DNA of 33,491 bases from Deltaproteobacteria bacterium. Lineage in GTDB: Bacteria > Desulfobacterota > Desulfobacteria > Desulfobacterales > Desulfatirhabdiaceae. Below the pieces are notes generated by a model that worked only from the letters and a program-made list of their open reading frames with translations, was not told the origin of the DNA and searched no databases. The stretch spans positions 1 through 33,491 of the forward strand of contig JACRBZ010000017.1 of NCBI GenBank assembly GCA_016219185.1. The letters are read 5' to 3'. Shown here piece by piece: positions 20,655 to 28,175 of this stretch. The position numbers were made by a program, and so were the translations under genes. Positions within the stretch are counted from its first letter, which is position 1. Each line of letters starts with the position of its first letter.

Positions 20655-22457
20655 ATGAAAATATGGACTAAAATGTGGCTGTTTGCACTGATGTATTTGT
20701 TCGTGGCAGGGGTTGCAAGCGCGGCCAATCCCACGATATATACTTCGCTCGGTGGAGATTACGGAAGGGCGGGGCAGGCAGATGTGCACGGAAATTATAT
20801 AATCAATAATATATATAAATCTGGGTATATCCAATATTTCAGAGTGTTTGTTCCGCCAGGAGCCACGCTCATCTCCCTGGAAATTCTGGAGTGGGGCGGT
20901 CAGAGCGCTATTGCGCGTCATGGAATTCCGCCAACAAGTGCTTTTGGCCGTATTTCGCCGTCATCATCCTATACGCTGTCAGCGTTAGAAGCCGCAGATC
21001 AGTATTACCCCGGGCAGGTTAATGGCGGACGGCTCGCAATTTTATCAGATGGATTTGCCGCGCCCTATTTGCCGGCGTCGCGTGCCGGGTGGCTTTATGT
21101 AAAGGTTGATCAGCAGATCGGATCGAACTCGTATTATAACTCGGTCTCTTTTACTGTGAATGCCGATGCTTATAACAATTGGTATGCCCATTCCGGATCA
21201 AATTCCGATGGGTCCATTAACTGGGCAACAGATGTTGAAGGCGTTTCGCAATACTGGGTTACGGGAACCAAACCCGAAAAGCCGGTTGTTACGCCGATAA
21301 ACAATACGGTCTGGACCACTGGAACCACGCAAACCATTACGGCCACAAGCACCGGAGCAGCCAATATCTATGGTACGTTTACCTCATCCAATGATGTCAA
21401 TAATCCGCCCGCAGATCCAAGAATTCCCAGCGCAAGAGACTTTGATATAAGTGCCAATGCTACTTCCCTGGCATGCAATCTTGCAAGCGTAACAGGCGGG
21501 ATTGTGATGTACAAATATCGTTTTATCGGTGCCAACAGCAGTGGTCTGAGTGATGAATCCGGTGCTTATTCTTACACCATCGATTTGAGATCCGTTATTC
21601 CCGGAGTTCTTACCGTAACCCCAACTACTTGGAATGTAGCAAAGGATACCGGTACAAGCACTTTCAGCGTTTTAAACACCGGAACAGGAACAATACCCTG
21701 GACCGCGCAGGTAACATCAGGTGGCAGTTGGCTTTCGATCACATCCGGTGCAAGCGGAAGCAATGCCGGAACGATCACCTGCGCATTCGATGCCAACACC
21801 GGCTCATCAGTACGTACGGGGACGGTCCGGGTGACAGCAACCGGAGTGACTGGTAGCTCGGTGGATGTGACGGTGACCCAGGCGCCAACACCGACACCAA
21901 CGGAGGTCTCCACGCTTCTTTGGGATGGAAGCGATGGAAGCGCATCGATCTGGGATATGGATACCAGTGGCAATATGAGCAACTATAAGCTTTACGGCCC
22001 ATACTCAGATTGGGCTGCCAAGAACTATCACCGGAACAGTGACGGAACTGGGAATATGCTCTGGGTGCGGACTGATGGATATACGTCGGTCTGGGATACG
22101 GATATCAGTGGCAATATGAGCAACTATAAGCTTTACGGCCCCTACCCAGATTGGACTGCCAAGAGCTATCAGCGGAACAGTGACGGAACTGGGAATATGC
22201 TCTGGGTGCGGACTGACGGATATACGTCGATCTGGGATATGGATATTAGTGGCAATATGAGCAATTATAAGCTTTACGGCCCCTACCCAGATTGGACTGC
22301 CAAGGACTATCGCCGGAACAGTGACGGAACTGGGAATATGCTCTGGGTGCGGACTGACGGATATGTGTCACTCTGGAATTTGGATAATAGTGGCAATTTA
22401 GCATCCTATAAGCTTTATGGCCCTTATACAGGTTGGACTGCACAAAATTATGACTGA
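20655..22457 (+). CDS. Secreted BACON-domain protein with C-terminal 47-residue repeats
   Basis: A 600-residue exported protein. A clear signal peptide (MKIWTKMWLFALMYLFVAG, cut after ASA, ~residue 23) opens it. Residues 24-~205 form an unrecognised domain with FRVFVPPGATLISLEIL. Residues ~213-315 look like an Ig/fibronectin-type beta domain. Residues ~318-415 match a BACON domain, with SGGSWLSITSGASG and a strand pattern ending VDVTVTQA. After a Pro/Thr linker (PTPTPTE) come four repeats of 47 residues (LW..DG..S.WD.D.SGNMSNYKLYGPY.DW.AK.Y.RNSDGTGNM), rich in Trp, Tyr, Asp and Gly. The ATG at 20655 has GGAGG six bases upstream; an earlier in-frame start at 20637 is less likely. BACON domains are linked to carbohydrate or mucin binding. 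A surface or extracellular binding role is inference. There is no LPXTG or anchoring tail. Confidence 0.8.
   Translation: MKIWTKMWLFALMYLFVAGVASAANPTIYTSLGGDYGRAGQADVHGNYIINNIYKSGYIQYFRVFVPPGATLISLEILEWGGQSAIARHGIPPTSAFGRISPSSSYTLSALEAADQYYPGQVNGGRLAILSDGFAAPYLPASRAGWLYVKVDQQIGSNSYYNSVSFTVNADAYNNWYAHSGSNSDGSINWATDVEGVSQYWVTGTKPEKPVVTPINNTVWTTGTTQTITATSTGAANIYGTFTSSNDVNNPPADPRIPSARDFDISANATSLACNLASVTGGIVMYKYRFIGANSSGLSDESGAYSYTIDLRSVIPGVLTVTPTTWNVAKDTGTSTFSVLNTGTGTIPWTAQVTSGGSWLSITSGASGSNAGTITCAFDANTGSSVRTGTVRVTATGVTGSSVDVTVTQAPTPTPTEVSTLLWDGSDGSASIWDMDTSGNMSNYKLYGPYSDWAAKNYHRNSDGTGNMLWVRTDGYTSVWDTDISGNMSNYKLYGPYPDWTAKSYQRNSDGTGNMLWVRTDGYTSIWDMDISGNMSNYKLYGPYPDWTAKDYRRNSDGTGNMLWVRTDGYVSLWNLDNSGNLASYKLYGPYTGWTAQNYD
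21918..22457 (+). repeat. Tandem 141-bp repeats, 3.8 copies
   Basis: In-frame tandem units start at 21918, 22059, 22200 and 22341; the last is partial and ends at the stop codon. The first three are nearly identical in DNA, sharing long blocks such as GGCAATATGAGCAA and TATAAGCTTTACGGCCC. The fourth has drifted (AGTGGCAATTTAGCATCC). The spacing is exactly 141 bases = 47 codons. Near-identity at silent positions points to recent unit amplification or gene conversion. Confidence 0.9.
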
Positions 22458-22462
22458 TATAC

Positions 22463-22502
22463 TTCAAGTTGCATCAATTCGCGGTTTCCTAACAAACTTG
22501 AA
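22463..22502 (+). terminator. Inverted repeat after the secreted protein gene
   Basis: TTCAAGTT (22463-22470) pairs perfectly with AACTTGAA (22495-22502), six bases after the stop codon, with a 24-nt loop. A second, overlapping pair, TTTCCTAA (22485-22492) with TTAGGGAAA (22505-22513), could form instead. There is no T-run. They may act as a weak or factor-assisted terminator, or protect the 3' end. The remaining bases to 22684 show no gene. Confidence 0.3.
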
Positions 22503-22684
22503 TCTTAGGGAAAGCAGCGAATCCAATTCTGATTTGTGGTCTGTAAGGCGTCATCTCGTTCATAATCAGTTAACTGTCTTCTAACATTTCGATCGGATTT
22601 GGGTCGCGTGAATGCGCCTTGCGCGACATCAAGAACGGTGGCTTCGAAATCGGCAGGACAAACCAGATCACTCTCTTTCTCATG

Positions 22685-22801
22685 TCATAAATAGCGGGCG
22701 GCGGGTAGGATCGTCTTTGTCATCAACAGGAGTATACAACCCACCTTGATTGTTTTCTTTACCGCCTTTTTGTGAGCATGCGTCATTTCTGGATTCCGCA
22801 T
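22685..22801 (-). CDS. Possible 38-residue small ORF with hydrophobic tail
   Basis: An ATG at 22801 begins one base after the stop codon of the small exported protein gene (TAG-C-ATG), a spacing typical of coupled genes. The product would be a basic N-terminus (THAHKKAVKKTIK) followed by a short hydrophobic stretch (VGCILLLMTKTILP). It could be a tiny membrane peptide or a chance frame; only the spacing and the Lys/hydrophobic layout support it. Confidence 0.25.
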   Translation of the reverse strand: MRNPEMTHAHKKAVKKTIKVGCILLLMTKTILPAARYL

Positions 22802-22802
22802 G

Positions 22803-23225
22803 CTAATATGGCCCCACCGCCAGACCTTCGAATTTGAAACCGCCGTCTCCTTGTCGGTAAAAATGAAGCGAGTACTCCAGGTTCTTCGTGTGCCAGTTGA
22901 TAAAGAAGCTGTTATCGTCAATCTTTTCAGGTTTTGCTGTTGCGATCTTGTTTTTGATCGTTGCGGTGAACATCTCATTGTAGTTCTTCAGAAAGGCTGC
23001 CTTGGATTTGATTTGCCGGAAGCGCTCGTTCGCTTCCCAGGTGAATCCGTCGTCGAAATCCGTCATACTTGCCACTTGCTCTTTATCCCCGATTTTAACC
23101 GCTTTTTGAAAGTCAGCGTAAAACTGGTTGAATATCTCATCTTTTTGCATAAGAGTCGTTGCTGCATTGCCAGCGCAAGCGCAAGACAATAACACGATGA
23201 TGAATAGCCATTTATTTGACATCAT
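22803..23225 (-). CDS. Small exported protein, NTF2/SnoaL-like size, unknown role
   Basis: A 140-residue protein with a signal peptide (MMSNKWLFIIVLLSCACAGNA, probable cut after GNA). The mature part is an alpha+beta domain of ~115 residues: QKDEIFNQFYADFQKAVKIG, DKEQVASMTDF and a closing sheet with FFINWHTKNLEYSLHFYRQ and GGFKFEGLAVGPY. The size and order suggest the NTF2-like or DUF4440-like fold, but I cannot name the family firmly. The Cys before the cut is not in a good lipobox. The frame is open much further upstream, but AGGA lies 5 and 8 bases before the paired ATGs at 23225 and 23222, so the real start is there. The stop codon of a broken upstream frame overlaps this start. Confidence 0.65.
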   Translation of the reverse strand: MMSNKWLFIIVLLSCACAGNAATTLMQKDEIFNQFYADFQKAVKIGDKEQVASMTDFDDGFTWEANERFRQIKSKAAFLKNYNEMFTATIKNKIATAKPEKIDDNSFFINWHTKNLEYSLHFYRQGDGGFKFEGLAVGPY

Positions 23226-23381
23226 TGTTGTCCTTCCGGGGGAACATTGTTCCTGATGGTAAAACCCTCGGTGATCCATTTGACCCCGATCTCTAATATA
23301 TAATCTGCTTTGAAAGGCGCTTGATGATCCGATAACGCATTTTCCCCTTGATATAAAGAATAAAATTGATAAACATCTTTG
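23222..23381 (-). pseudogene. C-terminal remnant of a small gene cut by a MITE-like element
   Basis: About 53 codons (KDVYQFYSLYQGENALSDHQ ... ILEIGVKWITEGFTI...PPEGQQ) read like a genuine protein end. They stop at 23222-23224 in a TGATG overlap with the start of the next gene, the spacing of coupled genes. On the 5' side the frame runs into the repeat element at 23382-23530, which by chance supplies an ATG (23458). If the element is removed, the frame meets a stop within ~7 codons and no start is found, so the gene had lost its 5' end in some other way too. The family is not recognised. Confidence 0.45.
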
Positions 23382-23530
23382 ATGGCTTCGTAAAAAGTCC
23401 ATCTGCGTCGTTGCGCGGCATCCTTCGTCATTGCAGCGTACCCAAAAGTACGCTTCATTCCTCAGGATTTGCGCGCCTCGCATCTGGAGTTTTTTACTTT
23501 GCCATCCCAAATTTGACTTTTTACGAGTTT
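23382..23530. mobile_element. MITE-like short element with terminal inverted repeats
   Basis: A ~149-bp non-coding element. Near its ends lie TCGTAAAAAGTC (23388-23399) and its reverse complement GACTTTTTACGA (23515-23526). Directly outside, the 10-base word AACATCTTTG occurs on both sides (23372-23381 and 23531-23540), as expected for a target duplication. In the middle an imperfect hairpin pairs ATTGCAGCGTAC (23430-23441) with GTACGCTTCATT (23448-23459). A related copy in opposite orientation lies at 29518-29620. No transposase frame is inside. The exact outer limits are uncertain, because the related copy shares TTGAYGG outside the core inverted repeat. Confidence 0.65.
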
Positions 23531-23705
23531 AACATCTTTGTTATGAAGAAAAATATGCTAAACCGAATCATCCGGGATTTTAATCAAAGGGGAAATGCCT
23601 GACCGCTACAGCACGAAATCGGATGTTTCCCGTCTTATCAGTGATTGGTGTGATGAATTTGTATCGACAGATAGTTGGATTTACAGGAAAAAGGATTGTC
23701 TCGAT

Positions 23706-24764
23706 ATGGAAAATGACCCGAATAAAACTGAAAATCAAACAGAACAGGAAGTTACAGTCGGAAATTTTTGTCCGGAAGATGCCGATGGCATTGTTCGGCT
23801 CTTCCGATCCGTTTACGGCGAAAATTATCCGATCCGTCTTTTTTATGATCCGGCCGCAATCATCGCGGCAAACAAGGACGGCCGTTATTACTCCATTGTC
23901 GCCCGCAGTCCTTCAGGGGAGGTCATCGGCGTGACGCATTTGTTTCCCTCGGCTCCCAACCCCTCTCTATACGAGGCAGGTGTCGGCCTGGTTCTCAAGG
24001 AATACCGTAACCTGGGGGTCAACGGCCGGGTGTTGCGATTTTTATACGAAGAGTTTGTTCCGCAAAACCCCCATATCGAAGAGGTCTTCGGGGAGGCGGT
24101 CTGCAACCATATTTTTCAACAGAAAGTCCTTCCCGTCCATAAATTTGTGACGACTGCCTTGGAAGTTGCCCTCATGCCGGCTGAAGCCTACAGCAAGGAA
24201 AAAAGTGCCACTGGACGTGTCGCAACCCTGGACGCTTTCCGCAGCTACCATTCCAGGCCGCACAGGATTTATCTGCCGGCAGCATATGAAGGGCCGCTTC
24301 GATGGATTTATGCGCAGCTTGATGATACCCGGCAAATAGATCTCTCCAGCACGGATGTCCCTAACACGTTAAACTCCAAAGGGAATCCGGCGGTTTTTGA
24401 ATTTGCTCAGGTAGCCCGGATGGCTGTTCATGAAATCGGAAATGATTTTAATGCCTTTTTTTCGGATTTTGAGGCCCGGTCCCTGGCACAAAATGCCGTT
24501 GTCTTGCAGGCCTGGGTCAACCTGACCACGCCCTGGGTGGGAAAAGCGGTGGACATCCTCCGGGACAGGGGGTATTTCTTTGGCGGCGCGCTGCCCCGCT
24601 GGTTCGGCGGAGACGGGTTTCTGATGCAAAAACTCCTGTGCCCGCCCGATTTTGATTCCATACAACTTGTTTCCGATTTTGCCAAAAAACTCCTGTCCGT
24701 GGTCAAAGAGGATTGGCAGCGGGCAAATTCATCCGGGATCAGCGCATCCGAGCTTTTGATTTAA
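23706..24764 (+). CDS. GNAT-family N-acetyltransferase
   Basis: A 352-residue protein with an N-terminal GNAT fold (~10-180): a start strand EVTVGNFCPEDADGIVRLF, central strands IVARSPSGEVIGVTHLF, and the acetyl-CoA-binding motif region VGLVLKEYRNLGVNGRVL (compare the R-x-x-G-x-G/A loop). The C-terminal half (~190-350) may be a second, weaker GNAT-like or substrate domain. The acceptor is unknown. The frame extends 37 codons upstream to an ATG at 23595, but that ATG is only two bases after AAGGGG and the extra residues are not family-like. The ATG at 23706 has AAGGA ten bases before it and gives a normal start, so I prefer it with moderate certainty. It stands alone: 114 bases separate it from the next gene. 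Confidence 0.75.
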   Translation: MENDPNKTENQTEQEVTVGNFCPEDADGIVRLFRSVYGENYPIRLFYDPAAIIAANKDGRYYSIVARSPSGEVIGVTHLFPSAPNPSLYEAGVGLVLKEYRNLGVNGRVLRFLYEEFVPQNPHIEEVFGEAVCNHIFQQKVLPVHKFVTTALEVALMPAEAYSKEKSATGRVATLDAFRSYHSRPHRIYLPAAYEGPLRWIYAQLDDTRQIDLSSTDVPNTLNSKGNPAVFEFAQVARMAVHEIGNDFNAFFSDFEARSLAQNAVVLQAWVNLTTPWVGKAVDILRDRGYFFGGALPRWFGGDGFLMQKLLCPPDFDSIQLVSDFAKKLLSVVKEDWQRANSSGISASELLI

Positions 24765-24878
24765 ACCATGGATGGTCCCAATCAACACCAATTGGAACGC
24801 ATTTTTCATAGCAGGATGATGGCGGCTGTTGCTTGATTTCTGGAAAGACAACCACCCATAGATGCGATTATCGAACTA

Positions 24879-26681
24879 ATGAAATTTACAGTTAAGAACC
24901 CGTCCATGTCCAGCACGTTTTTTCCGCCTGTATTTTCAGAAACCGGGTTTGACTCCATAGCGTCAAGCCATTCGTTGAAAGTCGCTGGAAGCCTTGTCCT
25001 GTTGACGTTATGTTTTTCCATTTCCCTCTTCGGCTTTTTTTTCGCCGATGACTTCTATAATATCAAGAATGCGTTAAGCTCGGGCTGGTCCCTGTGGAAA
25101 CTCATGGGGGGATACATCATTGACAGCCGAGGTTTTCAGGATGGTTGGATTACACCGCCGCTTTCAGAGTTGAAGATGCAGTATTTCCGGCCGATTTTTC
25201 TTGCCTCCCTGTTAATTGATCATGCTGTATGGGGATTGCGGGCCTGGGGGTACCATATTTCCAATATCGTACTGCACCTCATGGTGGTATCGGCTTTTTT
25301 CGGAGTTCTGCGGGAATTGATCCCCGGAAAAAGAGGCATGGCGCTCTTCGGGGCAACCTTATACGGCCTGATGCCATTCCACGCCATGAGTGTTGCATGG
25401 GTTTCCGGCCGTACCGAACTACTTCCCGCGTTGGGCATGATGGTCGCTCTGTGGTCCTACCTGCGGTTTGCCAGGGGAGGGGGCGGCATTTTCTATTTCC
25501 TGTCGCTTGGGACGGCATCCCTGGCTTTGTTTTCAAAGGAGAACGCCCTGGTATTGCCCTTTATCATACTGGCGGTGTGGAGACTGGTCCTGCTTCGGCC
25601 TCGATTGTCATTCGGGTGGCAGTTACCTTATTTTCTGATTACGATCCCCTATCTTGCATTACGCACCAAAGCTCTCGGCGGTTTCCCCCTGCCGATTTCA
25701 TCCCCTTTTTACCACTCATGGAACGAACCGGGGTTCCTTACCTGGGCGATGGCAAAGGCCACGTGCGTTTTTTACAGTCTCTTGCTGCATGTCCCGATGA
25801 TCTTTCCAATCGAATTGTTCCTGGTAAAAACCCCTTGGCTGATAGTCCCGCTTATTCTGGTGGCCTGTTTGATAGCTGGCTGGATAGTCATGCTCATTCA
25901 TGCCGGTGATGACAATGCCTTGCGACGCACGGGCTGGTTGGCCGTTGTATGGGTGGTGGTGTCCGTGCTGCCGACCGCACCTCTGCTCGTTGCCCCGTTT
26001 TATTTCTACTTCCCATTGGCAGGGATCACCTTGCTCTATCTTGTGATCTGGAACCGTCTATCGGAACGCGGCCGACCGCTGTGGATTACCCGCTCCAGGC
26101 AGCGCAAGATAATGGCAGTAAGCTTGATTGCGTTTTTTTGCATTGGTCTTCAGGCGGCAAATGGGATGTTCGTTGCGATGTCCCGAGAGGCCAAGCGACT
26201 CTTGGGTCAGATTGGGGAACAACTGCCTGCGGGGACAGAGCCCATTGATCTCTATCTTGTGGATTCCCCTTTTGTGACAGGTCCCCCGAAGGCAGCCTTA
26301 CAGTTGTTCTGGCCCAAGCACCTTTTCAAACTGTACATCCTTTCACCCTATCCCGCGAAACATGACTGGGATGAGGTCGAGTCCATGATCAAACGAACCG
26401 ATCCGTTCACACTGGAACTCACCGCCATTGATGCGCCTTATTATTCAGGTATATATGGGATATTAACCATGGGATTTAGTGAACGCGCCTTCATCAAGGA
26501 GGGCCGCGAATACGCTACTGACGGTTATAAGGTGAAATTGGCGGAGGTCGTTCAGTCTGGACCCTATCGTCTGAACTTCGTCAAGCGTCTTGTGTTCCGA
26601 TTCGAAAGGCCGATTAACTCTCCGGGCAATTTGTTTCTGCGATACGACAAGGACAGAGGCTTCAAGTGGTTCGAGCCTTGA
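24879..26681 (+). CDS. Multi-pass membrane protein, GT-C/GT39-like glycosyltransferase
   Basis: A 600-residue inner-membrane protein with roughly ten hydrophobic helices (~35-425) and a soluble C-terminal domain of ~165 residues. The first external loop carries the acidic pair FFADDFYNI, followed by QYFRPIF. These are typical of GT-C polyprenol-phosphate-sugar glycosyltransferases of the GT39/ArnT/TMTC type. Further on, SKENALVLPFI also matches that group. Such enzymes take a sugar from a lipid carrier and attach it to a protein or lipid outside the membrane. Substrates here are unknown. No strong ribosome-binding site precedes the ATG at 24879, and an in-frame ATG at 24906 is an alternative. 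Unlike TMTC proteins it carries no TPR repeats, though a TPR/GT9 gene lies 5 kb away. Confidence 0.7.
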   Translation: MKFTVKNPSMSSTFFPPVFSETGFDSIASSHSLKVAGSLVLLTLCFSISLFGFFFADDFYNIKNALSSGWSLWKLMGGYIIDSRGFQDGWITPPLSELKMQYFRPIFLASLLIDHAVWGLRAWGYHISNIVLHLMVVSAFFGVLRELIPGKRGMALFGATLYGLMPFHAMSVAWVSGRTELLPALGMMVALWSYLRFARGGGGIFYFLSLGTASLALFSKENALVLPFIILAVWRLVLLRPRLSFGWQLPYFLITIPYLALRTKALGGFPLPISSPFYHSWNEPGFLTWAMAKATCVFYSLLLHVPMIFPIELFLVKTPWLIVPLILVACLIAGWIVMLIHAGDDNALRRTGWLAVVWVVVSVLPTAPLLVAPFYFYFPLAGITLLYLVIWNRLSERGRPLWITRSRQRKIMAVSLIAFFCIGLQAANGMFVAMSREAKRLLGQIGEQLPAGTEPIDLYLVDSPFVTGPPKAALQLFWPKHLFKLYILSPYPAKHDWDEVESMIKRTDPFTLELTAIDAPYYSGIYGILTMGFSERAFIKEGREYATDGYKVKLAEVVQSGPYRLNFVKRLVFRFERPINSPGNLFLRYDKDRGFKWFEP

Positions 26682-26787
26682 GCTGTGTACCCCCAAAAAG
26701 CCGAAAAAGAGTTTTTGGCGGATTGTAAAGTACGAGGACTATTTTCAAGACCAGTCTATCACACTTCTAAAAGCATGGGAGGGCTTT

Positions 26788-27261
26788 ATGATTGAGACGA
26801 TTGATTTCAAACTCAACGGCAAGTCTGTGAGCTTGTCGGTGGACAGCGGCCGAATGTTGTTGTGGGGGTTGCGCACCGATCTTGGATTGACCGGAACCAA
26901 ATATGGATGCGGCGAAAGCTTGTGCGGGGCGTGCACGGTTCTGATCAACGATGAAGCTGTTCGGTCATGCATCACGTCCATGAAAGAGGTTCAGGGCAAG
27001 GAGGTCATAACGATCGAAGGACTGGCAGGCGATGGCAAACTGCACCCCTTGCAGGATGCATTCATCGCCCATGATGCAATGCAGTGCGGATATTGCACGT
27101 CTGGAATGATTCTGAATGCCTATGCATTGCTGCACAAAACCCCCCGGCCTTCGGAAGCCCAGATCATTGAAGGCATGAATGATAACCTGTGCCGCTGCGG
27201 TGCGCATAAACGCATCGTTCAAGCCATTAAGGCAGCCGCCGAACAGATGGGAGGGAATTGA
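26788..27261 (+). CDS. iorA: 2Fe-2S subunit of a xanthine-dehydrogenase-family Mo hydroxylase (IorA-like)
   Basis: A 157-residue two-cluster iron-sulfur protein of normal family length. The N-terminal ferredoxin-type [2Fe-2S] motif is YGCGESLCGACTVLINDEAV plus a fourth Cys in VRSC. The C-terminal helical domain has the second cluster motif CGYCTSGMI...NLCRCGAH. In this family the subunit carries electrons from the molybdenum subunit to an acceptor. Closest by motif is isoquinoline 1-oxidoreductase alpha and other small aldehyde/xanthine dehydrogenase subunits. The frame is open to 26590, but the ATG at 26788 has GGGAGG just before it and matches the family start (MIETIDFKLNGK). The partner gene begins one base after the stop. 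All eight cluster cysteines are present, although the partner is broken. Confidence 0.88.
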   Translation: MIETIDFKLNGKSVSLSVDSGRMLLWGLRTDLGLTGTKYGCGESLCGACTVLINDEAVRSCITSMKEVQGKEVITIEGLAGDGKLHPLQDAFIAHDAMQCGYCTSGMILNAYALLHKTPRPSEAQIIEGMNDNLCRCGAHKRIVQAIKAAAEQMGGN

Positions 27262-27262
27262 T

Positions 27263-28107
27263 ATGCAGGATGAAAAATACCCGACTCTTGATTCCGGCAA
27301 CGGTCTCCCCGGTTTTTCATTAAACCGGCGTGAATTTCTTAAAATAAGCGGCAAAGGAAAGAAGTGGCGGAACATTTTTACGCCATTCAGAACCATCGCA
27401 CGCAGGTACACGGTGCAAGCTGGGTGGGGACGCCCGGCTCCCATCCGTTTGCAACCGGTGCCTGGCACGCCCCGAGCAACAACACCAATACCTTTGCCAG
27501 AGAATCCCACATCGATATCATGGCCGTCAAAGCCGGGATGGATCCCGTGGCATTTCGCCTGCGTCATCTGGAGGACGTGAAAATGCGGCGGCTCCTGGAA
27601 GCGGCTGCGGAGAAATTCAACTGGAAGCCAGCCGTTGCGCCGAGCGGCAACGGCTGCGGCGTTGCCTGCGGAATCGATGCCGGAACCTATGTGGTCACCA
27701 TGGCTGAAGTCGCTGTGGACCAAAAGACCGGAAGCGTTCAGGTGAAGCGGGTCCTTTGCGGTCAGGACATGGGACTTGCGATCAATCCCGAAGGTGCCAC
27801 CATTCAGATGGAAGGTTGCATCACCATGGGGCTCGGCTACGCCCTGTCGGAAACCGTCCGCTTCAAGGGAGGCGAGATTCTGGATAAAAATTTTGATGCC
27901 TATAATATTCCGCGGTTTTCCTGGCTGCCCAGGATCGAAACCCTCATCCTGAATGACCGGGAAAGTCCGCCCCAGGGCGGCGGTGAACCAGGCATTGTCA
28001 CCATGGGCGCGGTTCTGGCCAATGCCATCTATGATGCCGTGGGGGCAAGGATGCTCCGGATGCCCATGACGCCGGAGAGAATAAAGGAAGCCATGCATAG
28101 CGCATGA
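27263..28107 (+). pseudogene. iorB: Molybdopterin-binding subunit (IorB-like), large internal deletion plus frameshift
   Basis: The start (ATG 27263, one base after iorA, with GGGAGGG upstream) reads MQDEKYPTLD... LNRREFLKISGKG, the usual N-terminus with a Tat-like NRREFLK element. At about 27350-27364 the sequence jumps to a much later part of the family protein in another frame: VAEHFYAIQNHRTQVHGASWVG and TGAWHAPSNNTN. That part continues to the normal end (PEGATIQMEGCITMGLGYA, QGGGEPGIVTMGAVLANAIYDA) at 28107. IorB-type proteins are ~700 residues or more; only ~30 N-terminal and ~247 C-terminal residues remain. The joined pieces are out of frame, so no full enzyme is made. The C-terminal fragment could still be translated from GTG 27364, which has AAAGGA five bases before it, but would lack most of the cofactor-binding region. 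Confidence 0.85.
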
Positions 28108-28175
28108 ACCGATCCGTCTGAGGGCCACCTGTTTTTAATCCATCGGGTTATGAAAAAAAAATAAAGGAGAAAACA

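Noticed and set aside
26693..26718. CCAAAAA / TTTTTGG inverted repeat between the membrane glycosyltransferase and iorA
   Set aside because: The stem is almost only A-T pairs with a 12-base loop; too weak to call a terminator.
26965..28128. 387-codon minus-strand frame opposite iorA/iorB
   Set aside because: It spans the broken iorB and part of iorA, and its residues (many His, Gly) are typical of an antisense shadow of GC-rich codons.
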